Below the pieces are notes generated by a model, which was not told where the DNA came from, made no database searches, and worked only from the letters and a program-made list of their open reading frames with translations. Positions 10,101 to 18,477 of a stretch of DNA of 64,000 bases are shown here, piece after piece. The stretch spans positions 124,001-188,000 of the forward strand of contig JAFYVN010000011.1 in assembly GCA_017549105.1 (NCBI GenBank), given 5' to 3'. Source of the DNA: Clostridia bacterium (lineage in GTDB: Bacteria > Bacillota > Clostridia > Oscillospirales > Acutalibacteraceae). Each line of letters begins with the position of its first letter. Position 1 is the first letter of the stretch. Made by a program: the position numbers and the translations under genes.

Positions 10101-10934
10101 TTACTTGTCGTTACGACGCTTTACGATAAGCTTGTCGGACGATTTCTTTGTGTTTCTGGTCTTGTAACCAAGAGCGGGCTTGCCCCAGGGAGTAACAGGA
10201 CCGGGTCTACCGATGGGTGACTTACCTTCACCACCACCGTGGGGGTGATCGCAGGGGTTCATAACTGAACCGCGGACTGTAGGTCTCCAGCCCATGTGAC
10301 GCTTACGGCCGGCCTTACCAACCTTAACGTTTTCGTGGTCTGTGTTACCAACCTGGCCGATTGTAGCCATGCAGTTAGCGGGAACGTTACGAAGTTCGCC
10401 TGAGGGAAGTCTGAGAAGTGCGTAAACGCCTTCCTTAGCCATGAGCTGAGCGGAGTTACCTGCTGCTCTTGCGAGCTGGCCGCCTCTGCCGGGGTAGAGC
10501 TCAACGTTGTGAACAACTGTACCAACGGGGATGTTGGTGAGGGGAAGTGCGTTACCGGGCTTGATATCGGCTGAAGCGCCTGCAAGAACGGTATCGCCAA
10601 CCTTCAGGCCTACGGGCTGAAGGATGTATCTCTTTTCGCCGTCTTCATACTGAAGAAGTGCGATGAAAGCGGAGCGGTTGGGATCGTATTCGATGCTTGC
10701 TACTGTTGCAGGAATATCGAACTTATCTCTCTTGAAATCGATGATACGATACTTTCTTCTCTGTCCGCCGCCACGATGACGAACGGTGATTCTTCCGTAG
10801 CTGTTGCGGCCGCTGTTCTTCTTGAGTGAAACAAGAAGGCTTCTTTCGGGAGCAACCTTTGAGAGCTCGGAATAATCTGTAGTCGACATGTTACGTCTTG
10901 CGTTACTTGTCGGCTTATAAACCTTAATAGACAT
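10101..10934 (-). CDS. rplB: 50S ribosomal protein L2
   Basis: L2 (277 aa) is needed for subunit association and peptidyl transfer. The C-terminal loop with [20 protein letters not shown] contains the conserved functional histidine. The RNA-binding domain starts around [21 protein letters not shown] 95-nt gap separates it from rplW upstream; no clear hairpin was seen in that gap. Confidence 0.97.
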   Translation of the reverse strand: MSIKVYKPTSNARRNMSTTDYSELSKVAPERSLLVSLKKNSGRNSYGRITVRHRGGGQRRKYRIIDFKRDKFDIPATVASIEYDPNRSAFIALLQYEDGEKRYILQPVGLKVGDTVLAGASADIKPGNALPLTNIPVGTVVHNVELYPGRGGQLARAAGNSAQLMAKEGVYALLRLPSGELRNVPANCMATIGQVGNTDHENVKVGKAGRKRHMGWRPTVRGSVMNPCDHPHGGGEGKSPIGRPGPVTPWGKPALGYKTRNTKKSSDKLIVKRRNDK

Positions 10935-11029
10935 TTTCTACACTCTCCTTATAGCGACTTTGCGGAGCAATGTCATTCTCCATACTTTATCGCCGGATTT
11001 ATGGGTTGTTTTTTGTCTTACTTCTTAGA

Positions 11030-11326
11030 TTACATCATACCGTCGAAGAACTCGATTGACTTTGAGTCTTCGGTAAGAGTAACGATTGCCTTCTTCTTGG
11101 AACCAGTCATGCCCTCGAAGCGGCCGTATCTTCTGAGCTTGCCGTTAGTGTTGATGGTGTTAACCTTAGCAACCTTAACTTCGAAAAGCTCTTCAACTGC
11201 CTTAGCAATTTCAATCTTGTTTGCATCCTTAGCAACTTCGAAGGTGTACTTACGATCTGCAATGCCGTCCATGCTGTTTTCAGTGATGACGGGGCGAAGG
11301 ATGATATCCTGTGCTAACTTGCTCAT
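11030..11326 (-). CDS. rplW: 50S ribosomal protein L23
   Basis: L23 (98 aa) is at the exit tunnel and anchors trigger factor and SRP. It is recognised by DIILRPVITENSMDGIADRK and the segment VEELFEVKVAKVNTINTNGK, including the conserved loop. The ATG overlaps the L4 stop by four bases. Confidence 0.96.
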   Translation of the reverse strand: MSKLAQDIILRPVITENSMDGIADRKYTFEVAKDANKIEIAKAVEELFEVKVAKVNTINTNGKLRRYGRFEGMTGSKKKAIVTLTEDSKSIEFFDGMM

Positions 11327-11946
11327 GCGTAAACCTCCTCAATCTTGCTTACTGCATCCTTGAGAACTACAACTGTGTCGCAGTTGAGGATATCGTAAAC
11401 GTTAAGTGTGTTGACAAGAGTTGTCTTAACGCCGGCAATGTTGCGAGCCGAACGGTAGATAACGTCATTCTTCTCGGGAAGAACGAAGAGAACCTTCTTG
11501 CCTGTTTCAAGTGCGTTAACAACGTTAACCATTGCCTTTGTCTTGATTTCTGTAAGAGTAAGGCTGTCAAGAACGATGAGCTCGTTATCAGCAAGCTTAG
11601 CTGAGAGAGCTGACTTCATAGCAAGTCTTCTGACCTTCTTGTTAACGTCCTTCTTGTAATCACGGGGCTTGGGTCCGTGAGCGATACCGCCGTGATACCA
11701 CTGGGGAGCTCTTGTTGAACCCTGTCTTGCGCGGCCTGTGCCCTTCTGTCTCCAGGGCTTCTTTCCGCCGCCGCTTACTTCTGCTCTGGTAAGAGTAGAC
11801 TGTGTGCCCTGGCGCTGATTTGCCAGATAGCTTACTACGCAAAGATGCATAGCGGGAATGCTGGGCTCGATAGCGAAAATGCTGTCTGCAAGTTCCATAT
11901 CGGCGAGAGCCTTGCCTGCCATGTCAAAAACTTTAACTTTAGCCAT
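11323..11946 (-). CDS. rplD: 50S ribosomal protein L4
   Basis: L4 (207 aa) extends into the exit tunnel. In Escherichia coli it regulates the S10 operon by attenuation and translational repression; here that is only a precedent for the structured leader upstream. The extended loop sequence VSGGGKKPWRQKGTGRARQG is conserved. It starts 18 nt after rplC. Confidence 0.97.
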   Translation of the reverse strand: MAKVKVFDMAGKALADMELADSIFAIEPSIPAMHLCVVSYLANQRQGTQSTLTRAEVSGGGKKPWRQKGTGRARQGSTRAPQWYHGGIAHGPKPRDYKKDVNKKVRRLAMKSALSAKLADNELIVLDSLTLTEIKTKAMVNVVNALETGKKVLFVLPEKNDVIYRSARNIAGVKTTLVNTLNVYDILNCDTVVVLKDAVSKIEEVYA

Positions 11947-11964
11947 TATTCTCTACTCCTTTCC

Positions 11965-12591
11965 TTATGCTTTAACTGAATTGCGGATAACAACGATGCC
12001 GCCCTTGGGACCGGGAATAGCGCCCTTGATAGCGATGAGGTTGTTTTCTGCGTCTACTTTAACTACGTCAAGATTCTGGATTGTAACTTTCTCGTTACCA
12101 AGGTGACCTGCGAGCTTCTTTCCCTTGTAAACTCTTGAGGGATCGGAGCAAGCGCCGAGTGAACCTGCATGTCTTGCAACAGGACCTGTACCGTGGGATT
12201 CCTTGAGTCTTGAGAAGTTCCATCTCTTGATTGCGCCGGCAGTACCTTTACCCTTGCTTGTGCCTGCAACGTCTACCTTGTCGCCTGCTGCAAAGATGTC
12301 TGCCTTGATTGTGTCGCCTACGTTGAGATCACCTTCGAGCTTGAACTCTTTGAGTGTCTTCTTGGGAGCGACGTCAGCCTTCTTGAAGTGGCCCATCATG
12401 GGCTTGTTCACACGCTGAACTTTTACATCGCCGAAGCCAAGCTGAACTGCTTCGTAACCGTCGTTTTCGATTGTCTTCTTCATAACGACTGTGCAGGGGC
12501 CTGCTTCAACTACTGTTACGGGAATTACGTTTCCCTTTTCGTCGAAGATCTGAGTCATACCGATCTTCTTGCCGATGAGTGCTTTCTGCAT
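11965..12591 (-). CDS. rplC: 50S ribosomal protein L3
   Basis: L3 (208 aa) nucleates large-subunit assembly and reaches the peptidyl-transferase centre. It is recognised by [20 protein letters not shown] and the central segment [20 protein letters not shown] (the GTG/ARH region matches the family). It lies 66 nt after rpsJ. Confidence 0.97.
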   Translation of the reverse strand: MQKALIGKKIGMTQIFDEKGNVIPVTVVEAGPCTVVMKKTIENDGYEAVQLGFGDVKVQRVNKPMMGHFKKADVAPKKTLKEFKLEGDLNVGDTIKADIFAAGDKVDVAGTSKGKGTAGAIKRWNFSRLKESHGTGPVARHAGSLGACSDPSRVYKGKKLAGHLGNEKVTIQNLDVVKVDAENNLIAIKGAIPGPKGGIVVIRNSVKA

Positions 12592-12657
12592 ATTGCTTTC
12601 CTCCTGTTAGGTTATTGGTTGACTCTTTCAAGCCAACATGACCTGCAACCGCTGAAA

Positions 12658-12969
12658 TTAAAGTTTGATTTCGATTTCAACGCCTGCGGGAAGCTCAAGA
12701 CCTGTCAGAGCTTCAACTGTCTTAGCTGAGGGTCTGATGATGTCGATAAGCCTTTTGTGTGTTCTCTGCTCAAACTGCTCTCTGCTGTCCTTGTACTTGT
12801 GAACAGCGCGAAGGATTGTAACAACTTCCTTCTCTGTGGGAAGGGGAACGGGACCCGAAACCTGAGCACCTGTTCTCTTAGCTGTTTCTACGATCTTCTC
12901 TGATGCCTTGTCTACAAGGCTGTGATCGTAACCCTTGAGTCTGATTCTGATTTTTCCCTTAACTGCCAT
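12658..12969 (-). CDS. rpsJ: 30S ribosomal protein S10, first gene of the ribosomal operon
   Basis: S10 (103 aa) is both a ribosomal protein and, as NusE, a partner of NusB in antitermination. The sequence [20 protein letters not shown] with [20 protein letters not shown] and the C-terminal GVEIEIKL is typical. It is the first gene after the promoter at 13299-13327 and is preceded by AAGGAGG at a good distance. The upstream rpsL-rpsG-fusA-tuf string is not adjacent here. Confidence 0.97.
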   Translation of the reverse strand: MAVKGKIRIRLKGYDHSLVDKASEKIVETAKRTGAQVSGPVPLPTEKEVVTILRAVHKYKDSREQFEQRTHKRLIDIIRPSAKTVEALTGLELPAGVEIEIKL

Positions 12970-13291
12970 GGTAACGCCTCCTTAAGTAATTGGCGGGCTG
13001 TGAATTGCAAATTCGTGAAAACCGCCCCGGGTGTTTCAACCCATTCCGATTTAAAAACCGGAAAACACATATTTCCGGGTCAGCATTTACGCTATTTGCA
13101 CATAGGTATCCCGCAACAAGGCTGCCCGGGAATGGCAGACCTTAAGCAAGGACACAATTCGCCCGGTTTAAAATCGGACATACTCCGCAGAAATTTCCCG
13201 CTTCAGAGAGCGGCCACCTCCTGCATCAACGCATATCAGCAAAGATTTCGGTGAATTTCGGGCATAATTACCCCTTTGTCCGAAACCCGTG
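12970..13291 (-). promoter_or_regulatory. structured 5' leader of the S10 operon, candidate attenuator
   Basis: About 320 nt separate the promoter from rpsJ and hold no credible gene. On the minus strand a hairpin with a perfect 7-bp stem (13058-13064 with 13072-13078, CCGGAAA/TTTCCGG) is followed by five U at 13053-13057, like an intrinsic terminator. An upstream 15-nt segment (13163-13177, CCGATTTTAAACCGG) can instead pair along 14 positions with 13046-13061 (CCGGTTTTTAAATCGG). That pairing uses the 3' arm of the terminator and its U-tract. The two folds are mutually exclusive, as in attenuators. Further small hairpins occur, for example GGGT/ACCC at 13029-13042. No known leader family is assigned. 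Confidence 0.55.
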
Positions 13292-13298
13292 CTTGAAC

Positions 13299-13327
13299 AT
13301 AATAACATAACATAAATAGTATGTCAA
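13299..13327 (-). promoter_or_regulatory. sigma-A promoter of the ribosomal operon
   Basis: On the minus strand TTGACA (13322-13327), a 17-bp spacer and TATTAT (13299-13304) form a near-consensus vegetative promoter. Transcription would start near 13291. Strength fits the roughly 28 translation genes downstream. Confidence 0.88.
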
Positions 13328-13456
13328 TACTTTTTTCGATATTTTTTCAACTTTTTTAAAACCCTCAATCCCAATGATATCAAGGGTTTCGACGCTTTAA
13401 CTCAGTGAAACGCTGAACCCCGCAGAAAGCACATATATAAAATGTATATATATAGC

Positions 13457-13485
13457 AAAATCCCACCACATTATCTTGTGGTGGG
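13457..13485 (-). terminator. terminator after the uracil-DNA glycosylase gene
   Basis: CCCACCACA (13462-13470) and TGTGGTGGG (13477-13485) form a perfect 9-bp stem with a six-base loop, followed on the minus strand by ATTTT. It ends the typA-ribF-UDG transcript before the ribosomal promoter. The other strand also has a short U-tract (TTTTT is absent but AAAAA flanks), so use in the minus direction is preferred. Confidence 0.75.
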
Positions 13486-13560
13486 AAAAAGTTTTAACAC
13501 AAATTCTGCGTTTTCAACAAATATGTTCAAAAAAGTTTGTTGAGGATGACGAAGAAAAAA

Positions 13561-14133
13561 TTAATAAGTGTGTTCGCAAATCTCTTTTATTTTGCGCTGA
13601 AGAGCAAGAAAATCTTCAAGAGCATCGGGTTTCTGATTGGGATTTCTCAGAAGTGCAGCGGGATGGAAAGTGCCCATAAAGAGGATTCCGCCCTTTTCGA
13701 TAAACTGACCGTGCTGCTGTGTAACCTTGAAATCCTTGGAAATAAGTCTCTGCGCCGAAATTCTGCCGAGACAGACGATGATTTTCGGGCGGATGAGCCT
13801 TGTCTGCTCACGGAGCCATTCGATGCACATATCCTGCTCTGTCGGAAGCGGGTCTCTGTTTTTGGGAGGACGGCACTTCACCATATTTGCAATATAGATA
13901 TTCTTTCTGCGGTCAAGGTCGATTGCATCAAGGAATTTATCAAGAAGCTTTCCGCCTCTGCCAACAAAAGGTTCACCCTGCAAATCCTCGTTTTCGCCCG
14001 GACCCTCACCGATAAACATAACCTCGGCATTCTCGTTGCCTACGCCGAAAACAAGGTTTGTTCTTGTTTCGCAAAGAGCGCATTTTTTGCACTGCATACA
14101 GTCAGCCTTAAGCTGTTCCCAGGTTTCATACAT
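13561..14133 (-). CDS. family 4 (Fe-S) uracil-DNA glycosylase
   Basis: This 190-aa protein belongs to the thermophile-type family 4 uracil-DNA glycosylases that remove uracil from DNA in base-excision repair. The 4Fe-4S ligands are Cys15 and Cys18, with Cys87 and Cys103 spaced by 15 residues. Motif 1 is GEGPGENEDLQGEPFVG from residue 42 and motif 2 is HPAALLRNP. The start is the ATG at 14131-14133, which overlaps the ribF stop by 8 bases and has an AGAGGTG ribosome site; a 29-residue upstream extension of the frame is rejected. It is the last gene of the typA-ribF-UDG group. Confidence 0.9.
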   Translation of the reverse strand: MYETWEQLKADCMQCKKCALCETRTNLVFGVGNENAEVMFIGEGPGENEDLQGEPFVGRGGKLLDKFLDAIDLDRRKNIYIANMVKCRPPKNRDPLPTEQDMCIEWLREQTRLIRPKIIVCLGRISAQRLISKDFKVTQQHGQFIEKGGILFMGTFHPAALLRNPNQKPDALEDFLALQRKIKEICEHTY

Positions 14134-15031
14134 CGCTCTGTTCACCTCTGTTTCTGAAGATTTCTTCGGATTTTCCGGCATCCGTATTAATCTGTGCCGA
14201 AAGCTCATCAATCGAGCCAAATTTTATTTCATCACGCAGATAATCAAGAAGTTTTACCTCAATTTCCTGCCCGTAAAGATTACCGCTGAAGCCAAGAATA
14301 CAGGTTTCACTTCGGAAATCCTCATTCTCAAACGACGGACGCAGACCGATATTCGTAACCGACGGATATTCCTTGCCGTCAACAACGGTAGCAGATGCAT
14401 ACACACCTTTTCTCGGTCTGACAAAACCGTCCTCAAAACGCTGGTTAATTGTTGGCGCACCGATAAGTCTGCCTCTGTGCTGACCGTCAACAACGGTAAG
14501 CTTATAGCGGAACTCTCTGCCAAGCATTGCGTTGGCAAGAGCAATATCTCCGCTTTCAACCGCCTGCCTTATACGGGTTGAACTGATGGGACTTCCGCCA
14601 AAATCAACCGGGGGAGAAATCATAAGCTCCACACCGAATTCATCGCAAAGAGCTTTTAATTCTTCGGTTCCGCCCTCATTATTTTTGCCGAAACGGTAAT
14701 TCCATCCGCAACAGACACCGCCTGCGTTAAGTTTGCCGATAAGAATTTTTTCAAAAAACTCACGGCACGACATATCACGCACTTCTCTGAAAGAAACAAT
14801 TCGCTTTCCCGCACCCGTCTGTGCAATCAGTCCGTCACGCAAAGAAGGCTGAAGTATCATATCCGGTGCTTTGCCCGAAACGGTGAGCATCGGATGCCTG
14901 TCAAAAAGAAGCACCAAAGGCAGAAGCCCGTGCTTCTTCTGCATTTCGAAAGCACAGGCGATAACCGCAATATGTCCTTTGTGGAGTCCGTCAAAGCTGC
15001 CGAGAGTGACGGCGGTTTTAATTTCTGTCAT
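14126..15031 (-). CDS. ribF: bifunctional riboflavin kinase / FAD synthetase
   Basis: RibF (301 aa) converts riboflavin to FMN and then FAD. The N-terminal nucleotidyltransferase domain has the motif GSFDGLHKGH and the segment DFGGSPISSTRIRQAVESGD. The C-terminal riboflavin-kinase domain has GQHRGRLIGAPTINQ and RPRKGVYAS. It begins one base after the typA stop and overlaps the glycosylase gene by 8 bases, so the three are co-translated. No FMN riboswitch is visible upstream. Confidence 0.95.
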   Translation of the reverse strand: MTEIKTAVTLGSFDGLHKGHIAVIACAFEMQKKHGLLPLVLLFDRHPMLTVSGKAPDMILQPSLRDGLIAQTGAGKRIVSFREVRDMSCREFFEKILIGKLNAGGVCCGWNYRFGKNNEGGTEELKALCDEFGVELMISPPVDFGGSPISSTRIRQAVESGDIALANAMLGREFRYKLTVVDGQHRGRLIGAPTINQRFEDGFVRPRKGVYASATVVDGKEYPSVTNIGLRPSFENEDFRSETCILGFSGNLYGQEIEVKLLDYLRDEIKFGSIDELSAQINTDAGKSEEIFRNRGEQSDV

Positions 15032-15032
15032 A

Positions 15033-16853
15033 TCATTTCTTCTTGAACTGCTGTTTCATACGGAGTTCTTTTGAAAGTATACGCTTGCGGAGACGGAGCG
15101 AATCGGGAGTTACCTCCAGAAGCTCGTCATCCTTTATGAATTCCATACACTGCTCAAGGCTGAGCACGCTGTGGGGCACGAGTCTGAGTGCGTCGTCAGA
15201 ACCCGATGCACGGGTGTTTGTAAGATGCTTTGTTTTACATACATTACATACTATATCTTCATTCTTTGCACATTCGCCTACAATCATACCTTCATAAACA
15301 TCAACACCTGCGGGAATAAAGAGACGTCCTCTGTCCTGGGTGTTGAAAAGACCGTAAGCGGTGCTCATTCCTGTTTCGTGAACAACAATTGAGCCTCTTT
15401 CACGGGTTGTGATATCGCCCTTATAGGGTGAATATCCGTCGAAAAGCTGATTCATAATACCGTTACCGTTGGTATCGGTGAGGAATTCGGCACGGTAGCC
15501 GATAAGACCTCTTGACGGAATTTTGAATTCAAGGTGGGTTGAGCCGCCTTCACGGGCACCCATATTCTCAAGTTCGCCTTTACGTGAGCCGAGTTTTTCA
15601 ATAACAGCGCCCACATACTGTTCGGGCACTTCAACAATCAGAAGCTCCATCGGCTCCATAAGCTGACCGTCGATTTCCTTGAAGATAACCTTGGGTCTTG
15701 AAACCTGGAATTCATATCCCTGACGGCGCATTGTTTCAATAAGGATTGAAAGATGAAGCTCACCTCTGCCCGAAACCTTGAATGTATCGGTTGATTCGGT
15801 TTCCTCAACTCTCATACTTACGTTGGTTTCAACCTCTTTGAAGAGTCTGTCACGGATATTTCTTGTTGTTACAAACTTGCCTTCCTTGCCGGCAAACGGG
15901 CTGTCGTTAACGATGAAGTTCATCGAAATGGTCGGCTCGTCAATCTTGATGAAAGGCAGAGCCTCAACGTGGTCGGGATGGCAGGCAGTTTCGCCGATGT
16001 TGATGCCTTCAATACCCGAAACGCAGATGATATCGCCCGCTTCGGCTTCTTCGCATTCAACTCGTGCAAGACCTTCGTACTGATAAAGACGGGAAATCTT
16101 TACATTCTGGGTTGTGCCGTCTGCTTTGCAGAGAGTAATCTGCTGATTTTTCTTGATTCTGCCTCTTTCAACTCTGCCAACACCGATTCTGCCGACGTAA
16201 TCGTCATAGTCAAGGCTCGAGAAAAGAACCTGGAGAGGCTCTTCGGGGTCGCCTGCGGGAGGATCGATATTTTCGAGAATTGCATCAAAAAGAGGCTGCA
16301 TATTGCCGCTTCGTGCACTCGGATCAAGGCTTGAATAACCGTCTCTGCCGCTGGCATAAACAACGGGGAACTCAAGCTGATCTTCATCTGCACCAAGGTC
16401 GATAAACAGGTCAAGAACCTCGTCAACAACCTCATAGGGACGTGCATTGGGTCGGTCAATCTTATTGATAACAACAAGAACCTTCTTCTTAAGACCGAGA
16501 GCCTTTTTGAGAACGAATCTTGTCTGGGGCATACAGCCTTCGAATGCATCAACAAGAAGAAGAACGCCGTCAACCATCATAAGAATACGTTCAACCTCGC
16601 CGCCGAAATCGGCATGACCCGGAGTATCGACAACGTTGATTTTTGTGTTTTTATAATGAACGGATGTGTTCTTTGAGAGGATTGTGATACCTCTTTCACG
16701 CTCAAGGTCGTTGGAATCCATAACTCGGTCCGCAACCTGTTCGTTTTCACGGAAAGTACCGCTCTGCTTGAGCATTTCGTCAACGAGAGTGGTCTTGCCG
16801 TGGTCAACGTGAGCGATAATAGCTATATTTCTTAAATCTTTTTTATTTGACAA
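15033..16853 (-). CDS. typA: ribosome-associated GTPase TypA/BipA
   Basis: TypA/BipA is a translational GTPase of the EF-G type that acts in ribosome assembly and stress adaptation. GTPase motifs are AHVDHGKTT (G1), [14 protein letters not shown] (G3) and [10 protein letters not shown] (G4), followed by EF-G-like domains and the BipA C-terminal domain. The best start is the TTG at 16851-16853 (protein begins with SNKKDLRN after Met) because AAGGTG lies six bases upstream. The frame is open 14 codons further, but no ribosome site precedes that ATG. Length from the TTG is 606 aa, normal for the family. Confidence 0.93.
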   Translation of the reverse strand: MSNKKDLRNIAIIAHVDHGKTTLVDEMLKQSGTFRENEQVADRVMDSNDLERERGITILSKNTSVHYKNTKINVVDTPGHADFGGEVERILMMVDGVLLLVDAFEGCMPQTRFVLKKALGLKKKVLVVINKIDRPNARPYEVVDEVLDLFIDLGADEDQLEFPVVYASGRDGYSSLDPSARSGNMQPLFDAILENIDPPAGDPEEPLQVLFSSLDYDDYVGRIGVGRVERGRIKKNQQITLCKADGTTQNVKISRLYQYEGLARVECEEAEAGDIICVSGIEGINIGETACHPDHVEALPFIKIDEPTISMNFIVNDSPFAGKEGKFVTTRNIRDRLFKEVETNVSMRVEETESTDTFKVSGRGELHLSILIETMRRQGYEFQVSRPKVIFKEIDGQLMEPMELLIVEVPEQYVGAVIEKLGSRKGELENMGAREGGSTHLEFKIPSRGLIGYRAEFLTDTNGNGIMNQLFDGYSPYKGDITTRERGSIVVHETGMSTAYGLFNTQDRGRLFIPAGVDVYEGMIVGECAKNEDIVCNVCKTKHLTNTRASGSDDALRLVPHSVLSLEQCMEFIKDDELLEVTPDSLRLRKRILSKELRMKQQFKKK

Positions 16854-16924
16854 GGGTGTCACCTTTTCTTTAACAAATGTGAATGTAAAATTCAAAAAGC
16901 CGAATGCAAAATCTGTTTTTCAGA

Positions 16925-16956
16925 GTAGGGCGGGACGACACGGAGGTCGTCCCTAC
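16925..16956. repeat. GTAG-headed palindromic repeat (REP-like)
   Basis: A 32-bp palindrome begins GTAGGG and ends CCCTAC, with an inner stem GGGACGAC (16932-16939) / GTCGTCCC (16946-16953). It lies between typA and the transporter gene. The GTAG head and shape match the elements at 41254, 41665 and 61674. Confidence 0.6.
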
Positions 16957-16972
16957 ATTTAACCGTTTTTAA

Positions 16973-18463
16973 TTATTCAACAACTGAAAAGCCTTCTTTT
17001 GCTCGCTTTTCAGCAAGGTCAGCAAGCATCTTTTCCTTGTTCTTTCCTGCGATCTTATAGAAGAACATCGGGATTGAGCAAAGGAGCATACTGATACCGG
17101 GGAGAAGCGAAACAAGAGTAAACATTGCAAATCTCTGACCGGGGTCAACCTCGGTTGCAGCCATAATTGCTTCCTTTGAAAGCATTGCTGCGGGGTCCAT
17201 ATCGATTGCCATATAGAGCACGATGATGCCGCAGGTTGAGAATGCGTTGCCGATTTTGTTGATGAATCCCTGGCAAGCGGAGCCGAGACCGTTTTCTCTT
17301 ACACCGGTGGTAAGTTCCATATAGTCAAGGCTGTCGCAGATCATTGCGTAGGAGATAACGTTGATAACGCCGAGAGGAATCGACTGAATCATAATGAACG
17401 GAGCAAGAACATAGATGCTTGCAAGACCCGTTGCGTAGCCGATAACGGTTGTTACAACGCTTGCCGCAAAACCTGCAAGGCAGGTTGTGATAACGATTTT
17501 CTTATAGTCAAACTTCTTCATGAGTATGGGCATAACAAGAGTTGTGCCGAACATACCGACGATTGTGCAGACCTGGAAAATAGTTTTTACAAGGCTGATG
17601 CTGTTGAGAATATCAGCCTGGGTGGGGTTTTCGGGTCCTATGTAGAATGAATAACGTGCAACGTGGATTGCAGCCGCCTGAACAAGATATCTGCCGCTTG
17701 AAAGAATACCCATCATAACAACAAGCATAAGGGGTTTGCAGTGGAAAATTCTTGAAAGGCTGCCCGGCTGACCGGAAATCTTCTTTTTATTGGGAAGAGT
17801 AACTCTTTCTTTGATGTGGAAATAGCAGTTTACATACATTATTCCGCCGATAACAACGGCAAAAAGAGCGATGAGAAAATACTTTCTCTTCTCAAAATCA
17901 AGAGGATTGGGTGCGTTGCCCGATTTTGCATATACTGCGTTGAGAATAAGAGGGATTGCAAGGAAAAGAACTTCAGGAAGAGCGGAGCCGATGCTGTTGA
18001 TAATCTTTGTGAATGAAATAACATCGCTTCTCTCTTTTGAGTTGGGAGTAAGTACGTTGGGAATAGTCCAGAAAGGAACGTCCGCCATAGTGTATGCCAT
18101 ACCCCAGACAATATAAACAACCGCAGAGAAAATCATAAGCGGAGTCTGCTCAAGGTTGGGGCTGAGGTACATAAGAAGAGTAAGAACAGCAATAATGGGG
18201 GTTGCCATAATAATATAGGGCTTCATTCTGCCGTTTTTCATTGTTCTTCTGTCAACAATCATACCCATCATCGGGTCATTGATTGCGTCCCATACTCGTG
18301 CACCGAGCATAAGAACAAGCACAAACATAAGGGGAAGCTGAAGAACGTTGACATAATAGTCACTGATGTAGCTCGACATCATGGCATAAATCATACCCTG
18401 ACCGCCTGCGCCGAGAGCATACATCCAACGTTCTTTGTTGCCGACATACTTTTTGTTTTCCAT
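16973..18463 (-). CDS. GPH-family sugar:cation symporter
   Basis: This 496-aa membrane protein has about twelve predicted membrane segments and the features of glycoside-pentoside-hexuronide:cation symporters. These include the start NKERWMYALGAGGQGMIYAM, the loop ARVWDAINDPMMGMIVDRR and GRMKPYIIMATP. It should import a sugar or glycoside with Na+ or H+. It starts 14 nt after the stop of the GNAT/oxidoreductase fusion gene, so the two likely form an operon for one substrate. The substrate cannot be read from the sequence. Confidence 0.88.
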   Translation of the reverse strand: MENKKYVGNKERWMYALGAGGQGMIYAMMSSYISDYYVNVLQLPLMFVLVLMLGARVWDAINDPMMGMIVDRRTMKNGRMKPYIIMATPIIAVLTLLMYLSPNLEQTPLMIFSAVVYIVWGMAYTMADVPFWTIPNVLTPNSKERSDVISFTKIINSIGSALPEVLFLAIPLILNAVYAKSGNAPNPLDFEKRKYFLIALFAVVIGGIMYVNCYFHIKERVTLPNKKKISGQPGSLSRIFHCKPLMLVVMMGILSSGRYLVQAAAIHVARYSFYIGPENPTQADILNSISLVKTIFQVCTIVGMFGTTLVMPILMKKFDYKKIVITTCLAGFAASVVTTVIGYATGLASIYVLAPFIMIQSIPLGVINVISYAMICDSLDYMELTTGVRENGLGSACQGFINKIGNAFSTCGIIVLYMAIDMDPAAMLSKEAIMAATEVDPGQRFAMFTLVSLLPGISMLLCSIPMFFYKIAGKNKEKMLADLAEKRAKEGFSVVE

Positions 18464-18477
18464 AAAAAGCTCTCCTT

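Noticed and set aside
12922..13254. 110-aa plus-strand frame over the S10 leader
   Set aside because: It overlaps rpsJ in antisense, lacks a ribosome site, and the region is better explained as structured leader.
13537..14157. 206-aa plus-strand frame over the uracil-DNA glycosylase gene
   Set aside because: The minus-strand frame carries all Fe-S cysteines and glycosylase motifs; the plus frame has none.
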